A stretch of 64,000 nucleotides of DNA, from assembly GCA_030278955.1 (NCBI GenBank), contig JAOANR010000003.1, positions 58,459,628-58,523,627 on the forward strand. Reading direction: 5' to 3'. This document shows positions 59,238 to 64,000 of this stretch, one piece after another. Positions within the stretch are counted from its first letter, which is position 1, and every line of letters starts with the position of its first letter. The position numbers and the translations under genes are program-made. Source of the DNA: Hygrophila difformis (taxonomy: Eukaryota; Streptophyta; Magnoliopsida; Lamiales; Acanthaceae). Below the pieces are notes generated by a model. It was not told the DNA's origin. It worked only from the letters and a program-made list of their open reading frames with translations, and searched no databases.

Positions 59238-60028
59238 TTCCGCATTCATTGTGTTGAAACAATACTATTGCTCAACCTAACTTCTACTAGTGACAGGAAA
59301 ACTCAATAGTTATATATCGTGTAGCTAAAGAAATTCATCAACACTGACCGTTTTAGTATAATGACCGAGTATGTGAAACGCCACCAGCCATTCTCGCTTC
59401 AACCAGTCTTTTGTGGTGGGAGAATACAGATGGTGAGTTAGAGCAGGTAATAGCATATGTGTATTGGCCCCTTGTTGCTGTTCAAATTGGGGCATTGCCT
59501 TATTCTTGTGAAACAATTTCTATGTAACACATTAGGTTTGGTTGTTGGAAAGGATAATTGTGGAGAGAGTATAACACCAATCTTGTACTACTATTTATAC
59601 GAGTTTCGGTTTGCAAAGATTGTACCTTTGGTAATATATCTTGTTTTGTTTAGTGTTTTCTAGCATTTGCTTTGTTTCCATAATTTCTCATTTAGGGTGA
59701 GGGATGAGCCAAGCATTTTATGCTCTATACAATGAAAAAGATACCCCCTTTCATTGACTGTTAGTTTCTCTTATATCATTTTAAATTACGTGTTTGATTC
59801 CAGAATTTGTTTTGTTTCTTGTGAAAATTGTAAATAACAATGTGGATAGGTTAAATTAGGTTATAAGGAAAACCTGTCCTTTTATTTAATTGCAACCCTT
59901 GCTCTAAGTTTAAAACAAATGGTTCTGATAAATTTCTAAAGTCGATCCAATCGTAGGGATTTTCATCAGATGGTTACTTGCCACTTCAAAATTTTTATGC
60001 TCGCATTTTCTTTTTTACTTTATCAATT
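59238..60028. other. 3' UTR and downstream flank of the bZIP gene
   Basis: The first few hundred bases should be 3' UTR; AATAAA-like signals were not unambiguous. No further gene is seen. Confidence 0.45.
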
Positions 60029-60195
60029 TTTTTTTCCGGTAAGAAGGAGGGCCTAAGCCATTATTACGCCAAAACTTGTTTGGTATAGGATAAACCAATA
60101 AGGTCGGAATCTAAGATATCAAACATGAATTCGGGAGGAAATGAAGGTCATAATGAAATCAATGTTGCAAATAGGGAACCAATCCGCAGCAGCAT
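60029..60195 (-). mobile_element. 167-bp retroposon (SINE or 5'-truncated LINE)
   Basis: A T-run (poly(A) on the minus strand) then ccggtaagaaggagggccta, flanked by TTTATCAATT on both sides (60019-60028, 60196-60205). No clear polymerase III boxes, so LINE 3' end is as likely as SINE. Confidence 0.65.
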
Positions 60196-60205
60196 TTTAT
60201 CAATT

Positions 60206-60549
60206 AATGGTTGTTACTGTTTTTAGAATAATGGTAAGTACTTAAATCTTATACTCCTATTATAGAGTACTGTTCTACACGAAAGATATTTGAGAGTTAG
60301 TGGATCCGCACGGTGAATCTCTCTGAATCTAGCTAGTGGATCTGCTCGCTTTCTACACTTAATTGATTTTGTAGCTTTCATCTGCACTATTCAATTGCAC
60401 CCTTAATCAATAAATAGCTTTCATTTTGTAGCCAATGCGACAAGAAGAAATTTTGATTTAATCTCACCTACAACAGCAACAATACTATTCGAACTAGAAA
60501 CTACACAATCCACCAACATTGTCATGTCTTTGCCTTTCCCTTCCCACTC
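60206..60549. other. Flank before the assembly gap
   Basis: No gene or repeat with clear ends is visible in these 344 bp. Confidence 0.4.
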
Positions 60550-61049
60550 NNNNNNNNNNNNNNNNNNNNNNNNNNNNNNNNNNNNNNNNNNNNNNNNNNN
60601 NNNNNNNNNNNNNNNNNNNNNNNNNNNNNNNNNNNNNNNNNNNNNNNNNNNNNNNNNNNNNNNNNNNNNNNNNNNNNNNNNNNNNNNNNNNNNNNNNNNN
60701 NNNNNNNNNNNNNNNNNNNNNNNNNNNNNNNNNNNNNNNNNNNNNNNNNNNNNNNNNNNNNNNNNNNNNNNNNNNNNNNNNNNNNNNNNNNNNNNNNNNN
60801 NNNNNNNNNNNNNNNNNNNNNNNNNNNNNNNNNNNNNNNNNNNNNNNNNNNNNNNNNNNNNNNNNNNNNNNNNNNNNNNNNNNNNNNNNNNNNNNNNNNN
60901 NNNNNNNNNNNNNNNNNNNNNNNNNNNNNNNNNNNNNNNNNNNNNNNNNNNNNNNNNNNNNNNNNNNNNNNNNNNNNNNNNNNNNNNNNNNNNNNNNNNN
61001 NNNNNNNNNNNNNNNNNNNNNNNNNNNNNNNNNNNNNNNNNNNNNNNNN
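60550..61049. other. Assembly gap, 500 N
   Basis: Exactly 500 unknown bases, probably a fixed-size scaffold gap rather than a measured distance. Frames reported across it are meaningless. Confidence 0.99.
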
Positions 61050-61818
61050 ACTGTAGAAGTATAAAATTCCACTACAAGAAACGCATGGATGGTGTTTATA
61101 CATATAGGGAAATTTTTGAGAGGAAACCCTCCCTAATGATCACTCAATTTCACAGTAAAGAAGTCAGTTTTAATCTCTTGTTTCCTTAAGCTGATGGGCA
61201 AGAATTTTTCTAGCTAGGCTTGTAGCTTCATGAATGAACTATAAATAAGCTTTTAATTATCTCTTCTAATCTTAGGATAGGCAATACTATTGGAGATTTT
61301 TTAGATGGTAATTAGATATTATACCCCTTGGATTATATTTGTGATTAAGATTCACAATGGCCCCATATAGTTAGAATGCAGAATCTGAATCAGATTCCAC
61401 TCTAAAGATTTGTGGCTTCCGAGAAACTCTGGTGGGAAAATACTGCTTAAAAATGAAACAAACCACAATTTCTGGGATCCAAAATTGAATATTCTATTGG
61501 CTCCACTCAGATTTCTTTCCTCAGAGGAACAAAGACAAGTGCATATATAGCTATTTTCTGTGACCTTTCAGGGCATGAACAAATACAAAAAAAAGATGAC
61601 ATAATCGTCCAGGAGAAACCCAGTGACATTGCCATATGAGCCCTCATATTACATATCTTTGGGGGACAATAAAAATTGCGTTTTGTTTTTTTTATCATTA
61701 TAATTTGAGTTGGATCCACATCAAAATTAGGTAGGGTTTGCACTGTGCAGTGGTGGTGATGAAAATTTTCACATTATATTGTGTTTGGCTGGCATTAATT
61801 GGAGCAAACTAAATTGGA

Positions 61819-61914
61819 CATATGTATCATCATGATTACTTAACAAATAAAACTTTTTTGCATGGTAGAAAAATGGATTATGACATATAGGGGAAGTGGA
61901 GGCCCCCAGCACTA
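61819..61914 (+). repeat. Duplicated block ending gtggaggcccccagcact, copy 1
   Basis: Contains catcatgatta, GCATGGTAGAAAAATGGATT and GGAAGTGGAGGCCCCCAGC. The same order recurs at 62517-62638, about 700 bp on. Confidence 0.75.
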
Positions 61915-62516
61915 TGGTTTTCTTTTTTCTTCACTCTTATTATTTTTTCACTTGGGTTTGTGATTTTTTACATTGTGTTTGGCTACTATTAAACCATTTT
62001 CAATGCTTAATAAATTCTTACATGACCTCCATGATTGACTCTACTTACCTAACTAGTAGATTGTTGAGATTTTTAGTATATATGCTAATAAAATGAATTC
62101 CATCAAGCCTATAAAAATATTTTTAGTACAAAAACAAAAATAAAAAAATTGAAGTACTTAAACCCTAAACCCCAAATCCTTCCAATTTAAAGTAATGCAT
62201 TTTCCTTATCTTTTTCACTCTTTAAAGCTGAGATAATTAAGTACAAGTTGTGCATGTCCTCCTGTAAGTTTAAGCATTTGAGTGATATCGTCATTTACTA
62301 ATTAATAAATATGATATTTTATGGGAGATTCCATAAATAAAGTATTTTCCGTGCAAGGACACATTATGAAAAGAATACACGTATTGGATAAATTAATAGT
62401 AATATACAATACATGGATATATGAGTCTATATATTTGTTTAGGAGATATATTCATTTAATAATAAGCAGCTAGAATTTGGGGCACCCATCCTAAACCGTA
62501 CCTAAAATGTGTACAT

Positions 62517-62638
62517 GTACATATCATCATCATCATCATGATTGCTTCAAAACGTAACCCATTTTTGCATGGTAGAAAATGGATTAGGACATAGTACATT
62601 ATATAGTAGTATATGGGAAGTGGAGGCCCCCAGCACTT
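62517..62638 (+). repeat. Duplicated block ending gtggaggcccccagcact, copy 2
   Basis: Direct copy of 61819-61914 with an expanded CATCAT run and a 20-bp insert before the GGAAGTGGAGGCCCCCAGC word. Downstream, ggcctttcagtgatatgaacaaata (62700) echoes 61563-61586 near copy 1, which suggests a larger, rearranged duplication. Confidence 0.75.
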
Positions 62639-63019
62639 ATTAGCTTTGTTTTGTGATTGTGATTATTAATTATTCTTGGTTTATTGGAGAAAGGGAGTTT
62701 GGCCTTTCAGTGATATGAACAAATAAAGGTGATCTTACACTTAACATCATCAGCTGCAGCTCCAAGAAAACCCTGTCAAAGTACTAATACTGCTGTTCAA
62801 TTTGTTTCATCATATATATATATATATATATATCTTGTCATCATAAATGTGTGATATGAACACAAATACTCAAAGTTCAACATTAGTAAATATTGTTGAT
62901 TAAGGATCTGTGTTTTGTTTGTCCGAATTCTGTGCGCACTGTGCGTTAGGTCGTCTGCTTTGAGACACTATCTAGTTCTTACATATATTCCACAAATGTT
63001 CAATCCATATAAGTTTTGC

Positions 63020-63241
63020 GGAAGGCGTTAGTGTGCAGGTGGCTGCACATGCAACCACCATGTATGTGATATGTGAGTTGTGTTGTGTGATGTATGAAAT
63101 GGTGTATTTTGTGTGTTGGGAGACATGTGTTGCGTGATGCCAAAAATGTGATGCTCAGAGAAGTGTTATGTGATGCGAGATGCATCTTTTGTGATGTCTG
63201 TACCTAAAGGCTTTTGAAGGGGTTGTACCGTAACCGGATTG
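63020..63241 (-). repeat. CATCAC/ACACAAC-rich dispersed repeat, copy 2 (inverted)
   Basis: Minus-strand copy of 46659-46881, over the same ends (caatccggttacggtacaac ... ctgcacactaacgcc). Non-coding despite a 61-codon open frame. Confidence 0.7.
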
Positions 63242-64000
63242 AAGTTCTACTATGCATACCTTCGCAAAAGTTTACCACCAGATGGAGGCTAAATATTTCA
63301 GCACATGAGAAAAAGATCTTCTGTTGTAGTATTACACTTTGAGACGATTGATTAATTTTTTGGGATACGTTTTACAGACACAATAGTGAGTGATAATTTA
63401 AACGGAGAAGGGCACATTGAGGCTGACACTTCATTGTTCATTTGTCCATCATTTTCACAAGCAAGTATACATATGTTTGTACACAGAACAGCATGATTTC
63501 AGAATTTCAATGGATGTCCTGGTGACAAGGTCACCAATTGGTCCTTGCATTGCCCTTCAATCATTGGCACTCTATTGTGCGTGTATTAAACATATATGTG
63601 TTCAATTTGTTTCATGTTTACATATATGTGTTTTCATTTCTTGGCTGGGATCTGTAATGAAATTGGACTGTTGGTTATGTGTAGTGAAGATAGCAATTTC
63701 TCAGATTACATAATTAATTTTGGGATTGTTGCCCCTGAAATTATTGCCACTTTTGAAAATTGTGATGATGATGCGATTCTTTTGGGGATTTCAGTCAAAC
63801 CACCATTGTGTGTATGCTTATATTTGATGAACAATCAAAACACTTATTACATATATAGTAGTTGTTTTATTCGATATATCATGTGAATGGATCATTTTGT
63901 GGTTTGATGAGGTATGGCATTTTGATCATGGATTTTGTTGACCTCGTACATTAATTCAACCTTCAAATAAGTTGATTTTTTATGTTAATTGTATAATATA

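Larger units (their letters stand above)
61050..64000. other. AT-rich region right of the gap
   Basis: No supported gene. It contains a duplicated block (61819-61914 and 62517-62638), a (TA)n microsatellite at 62812-62833 and the inverted repeat copy at 63020-63241. From about 63417 to 63890 two overlapping frames of about 97 codons are open but have no recognisable family; a nearby gene tail cannot be excluded. Confidence 0.45.

Noticed and set aside
60494..61189. Long open frames across the N run on both strands
   Set aside because: They are made of unknown residues; 500 N cannot support a gene.
63417..63886. Overlapping frames of about 97 codons near the right edge
   Set aside because: No known domain, no splice context, and AT-rich surroundings; not enough to call a gene.

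Overview
This is a 64 kb piece of a nuclear plant genome. Intron-rich genes with GT-AG splicing, a DYW-type PPR protein, a coiled-coil NLR, a GBF-type bZIP factor, L1-type LINEs, a Ty1/copia element primed by initiator tRNA-Met and many MITEs all point to a eudicot. I cannot name the genus. One 500-base run of N (60550-61049) is a scaffold gap.

Low-copy genes. From the left: the 3' end of a DYW PPR gene (+, 1-936), phosphomevalonate kinase (-, 1101-5022, ten coding exons, 508 aa), the IWS1/SPN1 transcription elongation factor (-, 8135-13286, eleven coding exons, 510 aa), a single-exon CC-NB-LRR resistance-type gene (-, 17033-20299, 1088 aa) and a bZIP16/bZIP68-type G-box factor (+, 55046-59237, twelve coding exons, 399 aa). 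From memory, four of these five have their closest Arabidopsis counterparts in one short stretch of chromosome 1 (At1g31910, At1g31920, At1g32130, At1g32150), so the low-copy skeleton looks like conserved synteny with an NLR and about 40 kb of transposons inserted. The genes do not form a pathway: they serve organelle RNA editing, isoprenoid synthesis, transcription elongation, immunity and light/stress transcription.

Transposon layer. 14.2-16.6 kb is a nest of MITEs beside a decayed LINE RNase H fragment. 24.0-32.9 kb is a young copia element of Sirevirus type (LTRs 845 bp each, nine differences, target duplication GACAC) with gag, pol and a third ORF in the env position. 37.4-45.5 kb is an L1-type LINE on the minus strand, and 47.0-53.7 kb a second, more decayed L1 on the plus strand that carries two younger MITEs. 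hAT-, PIF/Harbinger- and Stowaway-type MITEs and several very short retroposons, most with target-site duplications, fill the rest.

The most informative structure is a duplicated segment: the promoter side of the NLR (about 20.4-23.3 kb) is repeated at about 33.3-35.4 kb without an NLR beside it. The two copies serve as empty sites for each other's insertions. I found no clearly new biochemical system. The best candidates for a second look are the third ORF of the copia element bracketed by repeated polypurine motifs, a possible LINE 3' transduction, a DYW domain whose catalytic glutamate is replaced by glutamine, and the NLR-less promoter duplication.
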